In this document: piece by piece, positions 34,036-43,854 of the stretch | Layout of the letters: each line of letters begins with the position of its first letter | Numbering within the stretch: the first letter of the stretch is position 1 | Origin: Alphaproteobacteria bacterium | GTDB taxonomy: Bacteria > Pseudomonadota > Alphaproteobacteria > Sphingomonadales > Emcibacteraceae | Assembly (NCBI GenBank): GCA_030428615.1 | Contig: JAUIDN010000003.1 | Coordinates: 173,804-237,803 of the forward strand | Length of the DNA: 64,000 nucleotides | Direction: 5' to 3' | Notes under the pieces: model-generated | The model's database searches: none | What the model was told of the DNA's origin: nothing | What the model saw: the letters and a program-made list of their open reading frames with translations, nothing else | Translations under genes and position numbers: made by a program

Positions 34036-34703
34036 TTCGGCTCCTTCGACACTTTTATGCCGTTTAGATAAATATCGAGATGGTCATCCATTAATTTGCC
34101 CATTGAAATTTTTGGGTCACCCTTTCGGGCAAAAACACCATTCCATATCACCTGCATAATAAAAGTGCCGATTAACGAACGAATGGCATGATAAGTTTTC
34201 ACAGGGCGAAATTCGCCGGTTCTGATTCCCTTGTTTATCACCATCTCTAGCGCCCCAAGCGCCATATTTATCACTTCATCACGATAGAAATTTACCAGTT
34301 CCGGGAAATTACCGGCCTCCGAAATGATGAGTAATGGCATTGATTGCACTTTTTCATCATCAAGGCGCGAACTAAGTACATTTAACATCGCACGCAAAAT
34401 TTGCTCGGCACTTTTATTTTCCGCTTCGCTGGACAAAATCGTTGCCATGTTTTTCATATTTTCCGCGAGCGGCACGACAGTGCGCTTAACCAGTTCTTTA
34501 AGCATTTCTTCTTTACTTGAGAAATAAAGATAGACAGTCCCTTTTGATAACCCGGCGTGCTTTGCAATATCCTCTATACGCGCCGCCGCAAAACCACGCG
34601 CGCGAAATTCCCGCAATGCACCATCAAGAATGTCATCTGGGCGCCGCTCAGGTTTTCTCCGCCATTTGGGTTGATCTTCTGTTTCTTTAATTAAGTCCTG
34701 CAT
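34032..34703 (-). CDS. TetR/AcrR-family repressor of the efflux operon
   Basis: A 223-residue TetR-type regulator started at the ATG at 34703; the longer frame uses a TTG nine bases upstream. The N-terminal HTH is PDDILDGALREFRARGFAAARIEDIAKHAGLSKGTVYLYFSSKEEMLKELV (about residues 21-71). The helical C-terminal domain resembles the YbiH/CecR group that controls ybhGFSR-type exporters. It is the first gene of the operon, overlapping the adaptor gene by four bases, so it probably represses its own transcript in the 189-base gap to the divergent serine-hydrolase gene. The ligand is unknown. Confidence 0.92.
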   Translation of the reverse strand: MQDLIKETEDQPKWRRKPERRPDDILDGALREFRARGFAAARIEDIAKHAGLSKGTVYLYFSSKEEMLKELVKRTVVPLAENMKNMATILSSEAENKSAEQILRAMLNVLSSRLDDEKVQSMPLLIISEAGNFPELVNFYRDEVINMALGALEMVINKGIRTGEFRPVKTYHAIRSLIGTFIMQVIWNGVFARKGDPKISMGKLMDDHLDIYLNGIKVSKEPK

Positions 34704-34892
34704 GAGAATCAATTTTCCATTTTATGTATTAATAAATAACCAGTCATTTATTAATATTCAAGAAAATTCATATTATCACTTTGAATTCAGGTAATTTGAG
34801 TCGCTTTCACAATCGAAATAAAATATCGTTTTGATTTAAATTATCATGCCAGACTAAGCACTGCTTTCACCAGCGGGCTAAAGGGAATAAAA

Positions 34893-36317
34893 ATGAAACT
34901 CATATTGACTATTTTAACGGCCACTCTACTCGTCAGCTGTTCAGACGGACAAAACAGTCAGGAAACCCGAACCGGTTTCGATCTCAAGGCCAAACTTACC
35001 TCGTTGGTCGAGGACCCCGAAACCGCGCCAACTGAAATCTCCGGCCTGGAAATGGTGTTGATTAAAAACGGCGAGATCGTATTTGAACACGCCGCCGGAG
35101 CGGCCAGAAGGCTGGAAGGCGCTAATGTCCCCCTTACCACTGACCATAAAGTTCGCATCGCATCTATCTCCAAATTCATTTTGACCATGGCATTTATGTC
35201 ACTTGTTGAAGAAGGGAAAGTTGATCTGGATGAAGACATTTCCACCTATCTGGGGTTTGAACTGCGAAACCCCAACTTCCCCGATCGTATCATTACAGCC
35301 AGACAGGTGCTTGCTCATATTTCGTCAATCAGGGACGGTAGCCATTATTTCATGGGGCTGAATGGCAACTTCAGGGACTTCTTCCGCCTCGGAAATGATG
35401 AACAAAGTGAGTATCATTATGAAAAAGGAGCGCATTTTGCCTCCGGCGACAACCAAGGTCCCGGTGATTATTTCACCTATTCCAATCTGAACTTTGGGAT
35501 AATATCGGGTATCGTTGAAAATGTTTCCGGCAAACGAATGGATCTGTTTGTAAAAGAGCAATTATTCGACCCGCTTGGGCTTAAGTCAACATTCAGTGTA
35601 TGCACCCTTTGGGAAAATAATTTTTCATCGCTTGCAACACTTTACCGGCGTGGTGATGGGGGCGTCACCTGGAATCCCGATGGACCCTGGATCGAACAGG
35701 TGGATGGTGACCCTGTCGGTTGTTATTACGAAAGTGAAAGCTACGCGCGCGGTGAAAAACCGGACTTAAGCCCACTTGAAAATTACCAGACAGGAAAAAA
35801 CCCTACTTTATTTTCACCTCAAGGCGGCCTTCGTGCATCGGCAAAAGATCTGGCTGTATTAATGCAGCTTTTGATGCAGGGTGGCAGGTGGGGGACAGAC
35901 CGGATCATGGCAAAATCATCAATAGATCAAATGATGACGCCTGTCTGGAATTATGATAGCAAACTCGGGAACGGCCATACGGGGGGCGAATCGTCCCCCG
36001 ACGATCCGGATACCGCTGGCATGATGACCACTTACGGGCTTTCCACACATATTATTGATCTGAAAGATTGGGGCCTTTCCGATGAAAGCAGGAAGTTTTA
36101 TGGACATCTGGGCTCCGCCTATGGATTACAGGGGCAATTCTGGTTCGACCCGCTCACTAACGACGGTATTATTGTTCTTGTTACAGGACTCGGCGATGAC
36201 CCAACCAAAGCCAAGGCCAGCATTCCACTTCTGGCAATCGAAGAAGCGGTATTAAGGCTTGGATTAAAAGGACTTGATGCGCCTTTAGTTATATCTGGAG
36301 TTATATCTGGCCTGTAA
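34893..36317 (+). CDS. Lipoprotein class-C beta-lactamase-like serine hydrolase
   Basis: A 474-residue lipoprotein (KLILTILTATLLVSC signal) with a large serine-hydrolase domain: nucleophile SISK in VRIASISKFILTMA, TYSN in FTYSNLNFGIISGIV and HLGS in YGHLGSAYGLQGQ at the KTG position. It is about 100 residues longer than the homologue at 26531, with an insertion between the YSN and C-terminal motifs (YYESESYARGEKPDLSPLEN). The two proteins share fold and motifs but little sequence by eye, so they are not recent copies. It is probably a periplasm-facing esterase or peptidase. Transcribed divergently from the TetR operon. Confidence 0.86.
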   Translation: MKLILTILTATLLVSCSDGQNSQETRTGFDLKAKLTSLVEDPETAPTEISGLEMVLIKNGEIVFEHAAGAARRLEGANVPLTTDHKVRIASISKFILTMAFMSLVEEGKVDLDEDISTYLGFELRNPNFPDRIITARQVLAHISSIRDGSHYFMGLNGNFRDFFRLGNDEQSEYHYEKGAHFASGDNQGPGDYFTYSNLNFGIISGIVENVSGKRMDLFVKEQLFDPLGLKSTFSVCTLWENNFSSLATLYRRGDGGVTWNPDGPWIEQVDGDPVGCYYESESYARGEKPDLSPLENYQTGKNPTLFSPQGGLRASAKDLAVLMQLLMQGGRWGTDRIMAKSSIDQMMTPVWNYDSKLGNGHTGGESSPDDPDTAGMMTTYGLSTHIIDLKDWGLSDESRKFYGHLGSAYGLQGQFWFDPLTNDGIIVLVTGLGDDPTKAKASIPLLAIEEAVLRLGLKGLDAPLVISGVISGL

Positions 36318-36332
36318 AAAAATAAATTGGGT

Positions 36333-36815
36333 TTACATACCAACGCGTTTTTGCCTCATCAGATTTTCATTGGATTGGGCGGGTATATTACGCCCTCTTT
36401 CCATACCAACACTATTGTCCATATCAAAAACATCATCAATCGGTATTTGAAGCCCATTGGCAATATGGTTTGTTTTGGCCGCAAGTGAAACGATCGTCAT
36501 GATTTCCCCGTACTGCTTATCAGTCATTCCTTTAGCACGTGCTGCTGCGGTGTGTGAGTGGACACAATAAGCGCAGCTATTTGCGATTGAAACCGCAAGA
36601 TAAATCAGCTCTTTTGTCAGTGGGTCAAGTGAGCTTGGCTTTGCCATTACGCGTTTTACGTCCGCCCAGGTACGTTCCAGCAGATCTTCATCAAAGGCGA
36701 TATAGTGCCACATGTTGTTGACAAAATTTGACTTTCTTGTTTTTCGAATATCGTCAAATACGGCCTTAACCCTTGGGTTATCTTCTATATTTTCTGCAGG
36801 TTTCATTGTTGACAT
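36333..36815 (-). CDS. Carboxymuconolactone decarboxylase/AhpD-like protein
   Basis: A 160-residue, all-helical protein. The AhpD/CMD core is YLAVSIANSCAYCVHSHTAAARAKG, with the CxxC pair and following His that give alkylhydroperoxidase-type thiol chemistry, and AKTNHIANGLQIP after it. Preceding segment FDEDLLERTWADVKRVM is typical of the peroxidase-related subgroup. Such proteins reduce peroxides or act as antioxidant partners; true carboxymuconolactone decarboxylases lack the CxxC. It is convergent with the serine hydrolase (15 bases between stops) and divergent from the porin. Confidence 0.85.
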   Translation of the reverse strand: MSTMKPAENIEDNPRVKAVFDDIRKTRKSNFVNNMWHYIAFDEDLLERTWADVKRVMAKPSSLDPLTKELIYLAVSIANSCAYCVHSHTAAARAKGMTDKQYGEIMTIVSLAAKTNHIANGLQIPIDDVFDMDNSVGMERGRNIPAQSNENLMRQKRVGM

Positions 36816-36953
36816 AACTGGATCTCACTCTGTAACTTTCGTTCAAAGAAGACCTTATCTTGAAATGTTTAATTATTGGTTTAAATTCTGTTGAAAACAG
36901 ATCTAATTTGATCAAAAAAATATTTATAACCCGCTAAAACATACTGTTATTTT

Positions 36954-37026
36954 CTGTCATAAAAGTATAATTTTAATGTAATAAATTTGTAACATACATC
37001 ACATAAAAGCATAATAATTCTGTAAC
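36954..37026 (+). promoter_or_regulatory. Tandem PHO-box array upstream of the porin gene
   Basis: Seven 7-mers recur at exactly 11-bp steps: CTGTCAT (36954), GTATAAT (36965), ATGTAAT (36976), TTGTAAC (36987), ATCACAT (36998), GCATAAT (37009) and CTGTAAC (37020). PhoB binds CTGTCAT-like direct repeats with an 11-bp period, so this is a long PhoB site. The ends are the best matches; the middle units are degenerate. Confidence 0.55.
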
Positions 37027-37078
37027 AATTTATTTTAAGTCACATAAATTATTTATTTTTTAATCTGAAGGAACCCTG

Positions 37079-38266
37079 ATGTCCGCATCCAAACAAATCC
37101 TCGCAACACTCGGTACAACCGTGCTCCTTGCATCCACATCCGTTACTCACGCTCAAGACTTCAATGTTACCTGGAAAGGGGCGCCGGAAATCGCGAGCGC
37201 CGATGGCAACTTCAAAATTAAAATTAGAGGTCGCCTGTTTACCGATTGGGCAACTGTGTCCGACAACAGCGGCAAAGCAGTCGATGCGACGGAATTTCGC
37301 GCTGCACGCCTTGGCGTCGAAGGTGTCGTTATGAAGGACGTGAAATATAAGCTTGAACTTGATTTCGCAGGAAATCAAACAAATATCACGGATGCAACAA
37401 TGGAACTCGCGCTTAAACCGGTATCCGTTGTAATCGGGCAATTCAAAACACCAACATCCCTTGAAGAGCAGACGTCAAGCCGCTTTACAACATTTCTGGA
37501 ACGTGGCAGCTTTACGGATGCATTCAGTCTCAGCCGTCAGGTGGGTATTGCCGCCAATTACAATCAGGATAATGTGACATTTAAAGCCGGTGTGTTTCAG
37601 GGCAACGCCAACGGCGGCAGCGGAACCATACAGGGTCGCACCTATGCAGGGCGGGTTACATTCGCGCCGCAAATCGGTAACGATGATGGATTTATCCATA
37701 TTGGTGCTTCCGCCTTTCACCGCAAAAATGATGACGGCGATCTGACAATCAGATACCGCCAACGTCCACATCATCATTTGGCGGACAGATATGTAAACAC
37801 GGATCAGTTTCCATCAGACTCAGACACCTTCTTCGGTGTCGAACTTGCTGGCGTAATGGGGCCGTTATCAGCACAAGCCGAATGGGGTTGGATGAAAGCA
37901 AGCGGCATTAATGGTGGCATGGATGCGAAATTCAATGGTGGCTATGTCGACGTAAGTTACATCATCACCGGCGAAAGCCGCGGTTACAAGGGGGGTACAT
38001 TTGACCGTATCAAGGTAAACAACCCTGTCTTCGGCGGTGGAACCGGTGCGTGGCAGGTCGCGGCCCGTTATGATGTTATCGACCTAACCGATACGAATGC
38101 AGCAATAATTGGCGGCAAACAGACCAGCTATATATTCGGTGTAAACTGGCTGCTGAATAATTACTCGCGTATCATGGCAAACTATTCCCGTTCCGATATC
38201 GATGGTGGTGTAAATGATGGGGAGGAGATCGACACATTCGGTGTCCGCTTTGCCGTCGACTGGTAG
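37079..38266 (+). CDS. OprO/OprP-like phosphate-selective porin
   Basis: A 395-residue outer-membrane porin. The signal peptide ends at THAQ after SVTHA, then comes FKIKIRGRLFTDWATV and FRAARLGVEGVVMKDVKYKLELDFAGN, the FRRAR-like block of OprO/P porins. VVIGQFKTPTSLEEQTSSRFTTFLERGSFTDAFSLSRQVGI is also family-like. Alternating strands continue to a C-terminal FAVDW. The basic residues lining the OprP channel cannot be assigned by eye. A 73-base array of PHO-box-like repeats lies upstream and pstS follows after a terminator, so it is very likely induced by phosphate starvation to bring phosphate through the outer membrane. Confidence 0.9.
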   Translation: MSASKQILATLGTTVLLASTSVTHAQDFNVTWKGAPEIASADGNFKIKIRGRLFTDWATVSDNSGKAVDATEFRAARLGVEGVVMKDVKYKLELDFAGNQTNITDATMELALKPVSVVIGQFKTPTSLEEQTSSRFTTFLERGSFTDAFSLSRQVGIAANYNQDNVTFKAGVFQGNANGGSGTIQGRTYAGRVTFAPQIGNDDGFIHIGASAFHRKNDDGDLTIRYRQRPHHHLADRYVNTDQFPSDSDTFFGVELAGVMGPLSAQAEWGWMKASGINGGMDAKFNGGYVDVSYIITGESRGYKGGTFDRIKVNNPVFGGGTGAWQVAARYDVIDLTDTNAAIIGGKQTSYIFGVNWLLNNYSRIMANYSRSDIDGGVNDGEEIDTFGVRFAVDW

Positions 38267-38289
38267 AAAAAACTAAGAATATGATAACG

Positions 38290-38320
38290 AAAGGCAGAAT
38301 GTACATTCTGCCTTTTTTTG
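38290..38320 (+). terminator. Intrinsic terminator after the porin gene
   Basis: AAAGGCAGAATG (38290-38301) and its exact complement (38304-38315) form a 12-bp stem around a TA loop, followed by TTTT. It ends the porin transcript before the pstS promoter. Confidence 0.9.
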
Positions 38321-38345
38321 TTACAAATCAATATGTTACGATTCA

Positions 38346-38374
38346 CTGTAACAAAAGCTTCATATAACTGTCAC
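38346..38374 (+). promoter_or_regulatory. PHO box upstream of pstS
   Basis: CTGTAAC (38346), GCTTCAT (38357) and CTGTCAC (38368) sit at 11-bp steps about 105 bases before the pstS ATG. This is the spacing and sequence expected for a PhoB operator with two good units and one degenerate. Confidence 0.6.
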
Positions 38375-38476
38375 ATTAACGCAATGTAATTTTACTACCT
38401 TTGCCTTAACGCAAAAAAGAGTGATTCTTTTTTAAAAACTAGGTTTATTTTAGAAATTATCCACGGAGAAAATATA

Positions 38477-39514
38477 ATGTACAAAAAACCTACTACAGCC
38501 CTGATCGGTATTGGCATGATTGGCCTTTCCATGGTCAGCACTGCCGAAGCACGTGATCAAATTCGTATTGTAGGTTCTTCTACAGTCTTTCCATTTTCAA
38601 CAGCAGTTGCCGAAGAATTTGGACGGTCCACCGCTTTTAAAACACCCGTTGTTGAAAGCACCGGTTCCGGCGGCGGCCTCAAGCTGTTCTGCGCCGGGGT
38701 TGGCGAAGGGCATCCCGACATAACAAACGCTTCCCGCGCCATTAAAAGCTCGGAAATAGACCTCTGCGCTCAAAATGGTGTAAACGAAATTATTGAAGTT
38801 AAAGTAGGGTATGATGGCATTGTCCTCGCCAATTCGAAAGAAGCCCCGCAGTTAAACTTCAAATTGCGGGATATCTGGCTTGCGCTGGCTAAAGATGTGG
38901 TTGTGAACGGCGAGATCATGGCCAACCCATATAAAAACTGGAATGAAATAAACCCGGCACTACCAAATAAGAAAATCGAAGTGCTTGGCCCTCCCCCGAC
39001 TTCAGGAACACGCGATGCATTTGCTGAACTGGCTCTTGAAGGCGGTTGTCAGGCCTTCCCGGAAATATTGGCAATCGAAGAAGAAGATGGTGACCGCTAT
39101 ACCGCACTTTGCCATACCATCCGTGAAGATGGTGCCTACATTGAAGCTGGCGAAAACGATAACCTTATCGTTGGCAAACTACAGGCAAACCCTGATGCTG
39201 TAGGTGTGTTTGGTTACAGCTTCCTGGAAGAAAACAGCGACGTAATCCAGGGCAGCATTGTTGAGGGGTCATTACCCACTTTCGAAAATATTGCCGATAA
39301 AGTTTATAAAGTGTCCCGCTCACTATTCTTCTATGTGAAAAAAGCCCATGTGGGAGTCGTACCGGGCATTCGGGAATATCTTCGTGAATTTTTAAGTGAT
39401 AAGGCAATGGGTGATTTTGGATACCTTGCCGAAAAGGGTCTTATTCCACTACCGAGTGATGAGCTTGCCAAAGTTAGGAACACAGCTGAAAACCTAATTC
39501 CCCTCAAAAAATGA
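38477..39514 (+). CDS. pstS: Periplasmic phosphate-binding protein PstS
   Basis: A 345-residue phosphate ABC transporter binding protein. A signal peptide (KKPTTALIGIGMIGLSMVSTAEA) precedes IRIVGSSTVFPFSTAVAEEF, the phosphate-binding loop, then STGSGGGLKLFCAGVGEGHPDITNASRAIK and GPPPTSGTRDAF, which carry the Ser, Arg and Gly-Thr ligands. The C-terminus (GVVPGIREYLREFLSDKAMGDFGYLAEKGLIPLP) is typical of the PstS group of alphaproteobacteria. A PHO box lies upstream. A strong hairpin directly after the gene probably stops most transcripts, giving an excess of binding protein over the membrane components. Confidence 0.95.
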   Translation: MYKKPTTALIGIGMIGLSMVSTAEARDQIRIVGSSTVFPFSTAVAEEFGRSTAFKTPVVESTGSGGGLKLFCAGVGEGHPDITNASRAIKSSEIDLCAQNGVNEIIEVKVGYDGIVLANSKEAPQLNFKLRDIWLALAKDVVVNGEIMANPYKNWNEINPALPNKKIEVLGPPPTSGTRDAFAELALEGGCQAFPEILAIEEEDGDRYTALCHTIREDGAYIEAGENDNLIVGKLQANPDAVGVFGYSFLEENSDVIQGSIVEGSLPTFENIADKVYKVSRSLFFYVKKAHVGVVPGIREYLREFLSDKAMGDFGYLAEKGLIPLPSDELAKVRNTAENLIPLKK

Positions 39515-39534
39515 AGATTTGGTGAAAGTTATAT

Positions 39535-39568
39535 GAAAGGCCAGCGACAGGCTGGCCTTTCTTTTTTA
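39535..39568 (+). terminator. Attenuating terminator between pstS and pstC
   Basis: GAAAGGCCAGC (39535-39545), loop GACAG and the exact complement (39551-39561) are followed by TTTTTTATTT. An 11-bp stem with a T-run here would let only read-through reach pstC, matching the high PstS to permease ratio usually needed. Confidence 0.88.
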
Positions 39569-39617
39569 TTTATTCTATAGATTAAATATGCGATTCCCAA
39601 AAATGGTACCCAAATAG

Positions 39618-40988
39618 ATGAGCGTTTTTTTATTGTTTGTAACACTGATCGTATTTCTGACTTGTTTCTATTATGTCGGAAAAAAACGATCTCTTTTGAT
39701 GGTGAACGGTGACATCAGAAAATTACATTCATTGCCGGTTCATTATGGGTGGGCCGCGGGGGTAAACAGTTTCATACCTGGTTTCCTGGTTTTGTCTGTC
39801 TGGGCATTATTTGAAGGCACAATCCTGGATCATCTGCTAATTTTAAATCTCGGCGAGAAAGCGGCTGGTCTGGCACCGTTTGAGCTAAGCAATCTGCTTA
39901 ATAATGTAAAATCGTTTTTTGTATCCGATAGCCCTGACGAAACCCTGCGCCAATATGCGCAATATTATGCATCAACATCCGAAAGACTCGCCTGGTCATT
40001 TTTCCTCGCAGCGATAGCAGCGAGTTCGTTATCAGGTTTTTTCACTTTGAAAAAAATGAAACCCGATGTGAATTCGCGCAATAATATTGAAAATATCATC
40101 AAATTCATCCTGATGAGCTTTTCAATTATCGCTATCGTGACAACAATCGGTATCGTCTTCTCACTTCTTTTCGAAAGCATTCGTTTTTTTGATCAGGTTT
40201 CAATTACAGAATTTGTATTCGGAACCAAATGGAGTCCTCAAACTGCAATAAGGATTGATCAGGTCGGAAGTTCAGGTGCCTTTGGGGCCGTGCCTCTTTT
40301 TATGGGCACCATGCTGATTACCGCAATCGCCATGATTATCGCGGGCCCTATTGGACTGCTTTCCGCCGTGTATATGGCTGAATTCTCAGATAAAAAGGTC
40401 CGTAAAATAGCAAAGCCACTTCTTGAAATTCTGGCGGGCATTCCGACAGTTGTTTATGGTTTTATCGCCGCCCTTGTGGTCGCACCATTCATCAGAAACA
40501 CAGGGGAGCTGATCGGCCTTGAAATCGCATCCGAAAGCGCGCTAGCAGCGGGTATCGTGATGGGGGTGATGATCATCCCGCTTATTTCATCATTGTCTGA
40601 TGACGTGATCAGCGTTGTGCCGCAAAGCCTTCGTGAAGGATCACTGGGTCTTGGCGCAACGCAAACAGAAACCATCCTGAAAGTAATCCTGCCATCTGCG
40701 TTACCGGGTATCGTCGGTGCACTTCTGCTGGCGACATCCAGAGCAATTGGCGAAACGATGATTGTTGTGATGGCTGCAGGGATGGCCGCAAATTTAACCG
40801 TCAATCCACTTGAAGCCGTAACAACGGTAACGGTGCAAATTGTTGCACTACTCACCGGCGATCAGGAGTTCGCAAGCGCGAAGACTTTGTCCGCGTTTGC
40901 ACTTGGACTAGCCCTTTTTGTCACAACACTCGCGCTGAATGCGGTTGCACTGATAATTGTAAGAAAGTACAGAGAACAATATGACTGA
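39618..40988 (+). CDS. pstC: Phosphate ABC transporter permease PstC
   Basis: A 456-residue PstC, longer than the 319-residue E. coli protein because of an N-terminal region with additional TM segments and a periplasmic loop (residues 1-160), as is usual in alphaproteobacteria. The ABC permease core (about residues 230-450) includes TKWSPQTAIRIDQVGSSGAFGAVPLFMGTMLI, GPIGLLSAVYMAEFSDKKVRKIAKPLLEILAGIPTVVYGF and the EAA loop SLREGSLGLGATQTETILKVILPSALPGIVG. It overlaps pstA by eight bases. With PstA it forms the channel that PstB energises. The ATG at 39618 has no strong Shine-Dalgarno. Confidence 0.94.
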   Translation: MSVFLLFVTLIVFLTCFYYVGKKRSLLMVNGDIRKLHSLPVHYGWAAGVNSFIPGFLVLSVWALFEGTILDHLLILNLGEKAAGLAPFELSNLLNNVKSFFVSDSPDETLRQYAQYYASTSERLAWSFFLAAIAASSLSGFFTLKKMKPDVNSRNNIENIIKFILMSFSIIAIVTTIGIVFSLLFESIRFFDQVSITEFVFGTKWSPQTAIRIDQVGSSGAFGAVPLFMGTMLITAIAMIIAGPIGLLSAVYMAEFSDKKVRKIAKPLLEILAGIPTVVYGFIAALVVAPFIRNTGELIGLEIASESALAAGIVMGVMIIPLISSLSDDVISVVPQSLREGSLGLGATQTETILKVILPSALPGIVGALLLATSRAIGETMIVVMAAGMAANLTVNPLEAVTTVTVQIVALLTGDQEFASAKTLSAFALGLALFVTTLALNAVALIIVRKYREQYD

Positions 40989-42309
40989 TATTCCGGAAAA
41001 TGATGTGCCACTGGCTAGAGTTGACTGGAATTCACCAGAACAATCAGCGCGCCTGAAAAAGCGCTATCGCACGGAAAAAATATTCAAGTCATTGGCAGTC
41101 CTCAGCCTTGCTACGGCGATTGCGGCTCTGATGGTTGTTATGGTCAGTATTTTCACAACAGGCATTAGCGGGTTTACAGAAACGCGAATTGAGCTTGATG
41201 TAACACTAGATGCCAATGTTGTCGGCGATATCGCAAATATGAGCCGCCCAGAACTTGAAACCCACATTGCGTCGATCAACGTCAATAATATACTGGTCCG
41301 TTCGCTGCAGGCAAAATTTCCCGACGTTACAAAAAGGGCTGATGTTTTTGCCTTGCTGAGGCTCTTTAGCGTCGGTGCGCAGAGCGATATTCGGAAGGTA
41401 ATCCTTGATGATCCTACCCTTGTCGGGCAAACGGTTCCGATTTCCCTTCTTGCGGGGAGTGACGTTGATATGCTCATGAAAGGTAATATTTCCCGTGAAG
41501 TTGAGCAAGCAGACAGAAAAATCACCGACCAGCAATTGGCGTGGGTAGACCAATTCAATGAAGAAGGGAAAGTAGAGCAAGGCATTAATTGGACATTCTT
41601 CACATCAGGGGACAGCCGTGAACCGGAACTCGCCGGTATCTGGAGTGCTACTGTCGGATCATTCCTAACACTTCTAGTTACATTTTTGATCTCATTTCCG
41701 GTAGGGGTTGGATCTGCCATATATCTTGAGGAATTTGCACCCAAAAACAGATTTACGGACCTGATCGAAATTAACATCAATAATCTTGCTGCTGTACCAT
41801 CGATCATATTTGGTCTATTGGGGCTCGCCATATTTATTAATTTCATTGAGCTGCCACGCTCCGCACCATTGGTTGGCGGACTTACGCTCGCGCTGATGAC
41901 ACTTCCAACAATTATCATCACCGCACGTGCGGCAATCAAGGCGGTTCCCCCGTCAATCAAGGAAGCAGCAATAGGGTTGGGCGCATCCCATATGCAAACA
42001 GTATTCCACCATGTGTTACCACTAAGCATGCCCGGCATTTTAACAGGGTCCATCATCGGCATGGCACAGGCGCTTGGCGAAACGGCCCCTCTACTGATGA
42101 TTGGTATGGTGGCCTTTATTGTTGACACGCCCGGTGGTATATTGGAAGCGTCCACTGCGTTGCCGGTACAAGTATATTTATGGGCAGACAGTCCTGAACG
42201 CGGTTTTTTGGAAAAAACCTCAGCCGCGATTATGGTCCTGCTCGCATTTCTTATTATTATGAATGGCCTGGCCATTTGGTTAAGACAGAAGTTTGAAAAA
42301 AAATGGTGA
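40981..42309 (+). CDS. pstA: Phosphate ABC transporter permease PstA
   Basis: A 442-residue PstA. After the first TM segment ([17 protein letters not shown]) there is a long periplasmic region of about 130 residues that E. coli PstA (296 residues) lacks. Then come the permease TM segments beginning [39 protein letters not shown] and the EAA loop [34 protein letters not shown]. It overlaps pstC by eight bases and the pstB start by seven, so the order pstC-pstA-pstB is translated as a coupled unit. The long antisense frame at 41064-42638 lies across this gene and is not real. Confidence 0.94.
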   Translation: MTDIPENDVPLARVDWNSPEQSARLKKRYRTEKIFKSLAVLSLATAIAALMVVMVSIFTTGISGFTETRIELDVTLDANVVGDIANMSRPELETHIASINVNNILVRSLQAKFPDVTKRADVFALLRLFSVGAQSDIRKVILDDPTLVGQTVPISLLAGSDVDMLMKGNISREVEQADRKITDQQLAWVDQFNEEGKVEQGINWTFFTSGDSREPELAGIWSATVGSFLTLLVTFLISFPVGVGSAIYLEEFAPKNRFTDLIEININNLAAVPSIIFGLLGLAIFINFIELPRSAPLVGGLTLALMTLPTIIITARAAIKAVPPSIKEAAIGLGASHMQTVFHHVLPLSMPGILTGSIIGMAQALGETAPLLMIGMVAFIVDTPGGILEASTALPVQVYLWADSPERGFLEKTSAAIMVLLAFLIIMNGLAIWLRQKFEKKW

Positions 42310-43121
42310 ATAAGATGAACGTACTTAATGTAAATGAGGGACAAACCACCTCTGTCCAGGAACCTGAGCCAAAGATGAAGGCCAAAAAAGTAAATGTATA
42401 TTATGGCAACAATCATGCGCTGAAAGATATTGATCTTAATATCAACCCAAATGAGGTAACAGCGCTTATTGGTCCGTCCGGTTGTGGCAAATCTACATTT
42501 TTGCGTTGCCTGAACCGCATGAATGACACAATAGAAAGCTGCCGTGTTGAAGGCACAATTTTGCTCGACAACCAGAATATCAATGATAAGAAAATTGATG
42601 TCGTGCAACTTCGCGCACGCATCGGAATGGTTTTTCAAAAACCAAATCCCTTTCCGAAGTCAATTTACGATAATATTGCCTATGGGCCGCGCATCCACGG
42701 AATAGCGAACAACAGAGGTGATCTCGATGAAATTGTCCATTCAAGCCTTAAAAAAGCGGGCCTGTGGAAAGAAGTCCACGACAGACTTGATGCATCAGGG
42801 ACATCGCTTTCGGGCGGGCAGCAGCAGCGTCTATGCATTGCGAGGACGATAGCCATTGAACCCGAAGTCATTTTAATGGATGAACCCTGTTCAGCACTTG
42901 ACCCGATTGCCACTGCTATTATAGAAGAACTGATTGAAGACTTAAAAAGCAGATATGCTATCGTGATCGTTACCCATTCAATGCAGCAGGCAGCACGGAT
43001 TTCGCAGAAAACAGCATTTTTCCATTTGGGTAAATTGATGGAGCATGGTGATACAGCAACGATATTTACCAATCCTACCCACGAAAAAACAAAAGATTAC
43101 ATCACCGGGCGTTACGGTTAA
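42303..43121 (+). CDS. pstB: Phosphate ABC transporter ATPase PstB
   Basis: A PstB ATPase of 272 residues from 42303, or 268 from the ATG at 42315, which has GGTGA at good spacing. Walker A is GPSGCGKST, followed by [10 protein letters not shown], the PstB hallmark. The Q-loop is [24 protein letters not shown], the signature is [14 protein letters not shown], Walker B is [13 protein letters not shown] and the H-loop is [16 protein letters not shown] is the family C-terminus. It hydrolyses ATP for phosphate uptake and, with PhoU, senses phosphate. It is 16 bases upstream of phoU. Confidence 0.96.
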   Translation: MVNKMNVLNVNEGQTTSVQEPEPKMKAKKVNVYYGNNHALKDIDLNINPNEVTALIGPSGCGKSTFLRCLNRMNDTIESCRVEGTILLDNQNINDKKIDVVQLRARIGMVFQKPNPFPKSIYDNIAYGPRIHGIANNRGDLDEIVHSSLKKAGLWKEVHDRLDASGTSLSGGQQQRLCIARTIAIEPEVILMDEPCSALDPIATAIIEELIEDLKSRYAIVIVTHSMQQAARISQKTAFFHLGKLMEHGDTATIFTNPTHEKTKDYITGRYG

Positions 43122-43137
43122 TAGATAGGCAGATAAA

Positions 43138-43854
43138 ATGACACGTTCACATATTGTAAGCTCATTCGACGAAGATCTAGAAGAGTTACGAGGTAAAATT
43201 GTTGAAATGGCGAACCTTGTCGCCAGACAATTTAAAGACGCGGAAACTGCGCTGGTTGAAAAAAACCTGAAATTGGCGACTGCAGTACGTGAAAATGATC
43301 AAATGGTAGATCAAATGGAGCAGGATATTGAAAAGACCGCCATAGAACTTATTGCAATCAGATCACCTTTGGCTGACGATCTTCGGGAAATTATATCTGC
43401 CATTAAAATCGGAAATGCGCTTGAGCGGATTGGCGATTATGCAAAAAACCTTTCAAAGCGCGTTGCTGTACTCAATGAAATTGATAATTTCGAAGCCAAT
43501 AATTCTGTAATTTGCCAGATGATCGAAATTATAAACCTGATGAATAAGGATGTTATTGATGCCTATATGAACAAGGCATCAGAGAAGGCGATCTCCGTCT
43601 GGACCCGCGATATCGTTGTCGATAATCTTTACGATACTTTGTTCCGTGAGCTTCTCACTTATATGATGGAAAATCCGGAATATATTACACCTGCCACACA
43701 TTTATTATTCGTCGCCAAAAACATTGAGCGCGCCGGGGACCATCTGACAAACATTGCGGAGCTGATTTATTATATTGTCGAAGGCGTCCCGCTTGAAATG
43801 GTAAGGCCAAAAGGCGACAACAGTAGCGAAGCAAATGTTGAGTTCTCCGGTTAA
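43138..43854 (+). CDS. phoU: Phosphate-signalling protein PhoU
   Basis: A 238-residue PhoU made of two three-helix bundles. The repeats are visible as FDEDLEELRGKIVEMANLVARQFKDAETALVEK and the second-half TPATHLLFVAKNIERAGDHLTNIAELIYYIVEG, with the conserved E/RxxD residues (LERIGDYAKN and IERAGDH) that bind metal. It restrains PhoR signalling when phosphate is plentiful; phoR and phoB are not in this window. Length matches E. coli PhoU (241). Its TAA stop overlaps that of the convergent AEC gene by two bases. Confidence 0.95.
   Translation: MTRSHIVSSFDEDLEELRGKIVEMANLVARQFKDAETALVEKNLKLATAVRENDQMVDQMEQDIEKTAIELIAIRSPLADDLREIISAIKIGNALERIGDYAKNLSKRVAVLNEIDNFEANNSVICQMIEIINLMNKDVIDAYMNKASEKAISVWTRDIVVDNLYDTLFRELLTYMMENPEYITPATHLLFVAKNIERAGDHLTNIAELIYYIVEGVPLEMVRPKGDNSSEANVEFSG

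Noticed and set aside
26531..36317. The two beta-lactamase-like proteins as antibiotic-resistance genes
   Set aside because: Both have HSG/HLG-type third motifs rather than KTG and resemble esterases or peptidases of the family.
41064..42638. Open frame of 524 codons on the minus strand across pstA and pstB
   Set aside because: It is a shadow of two certain genes, has no motifs or plausible ribosome site, and its protein shows low-complexity Ser/Ile/Arg composition.
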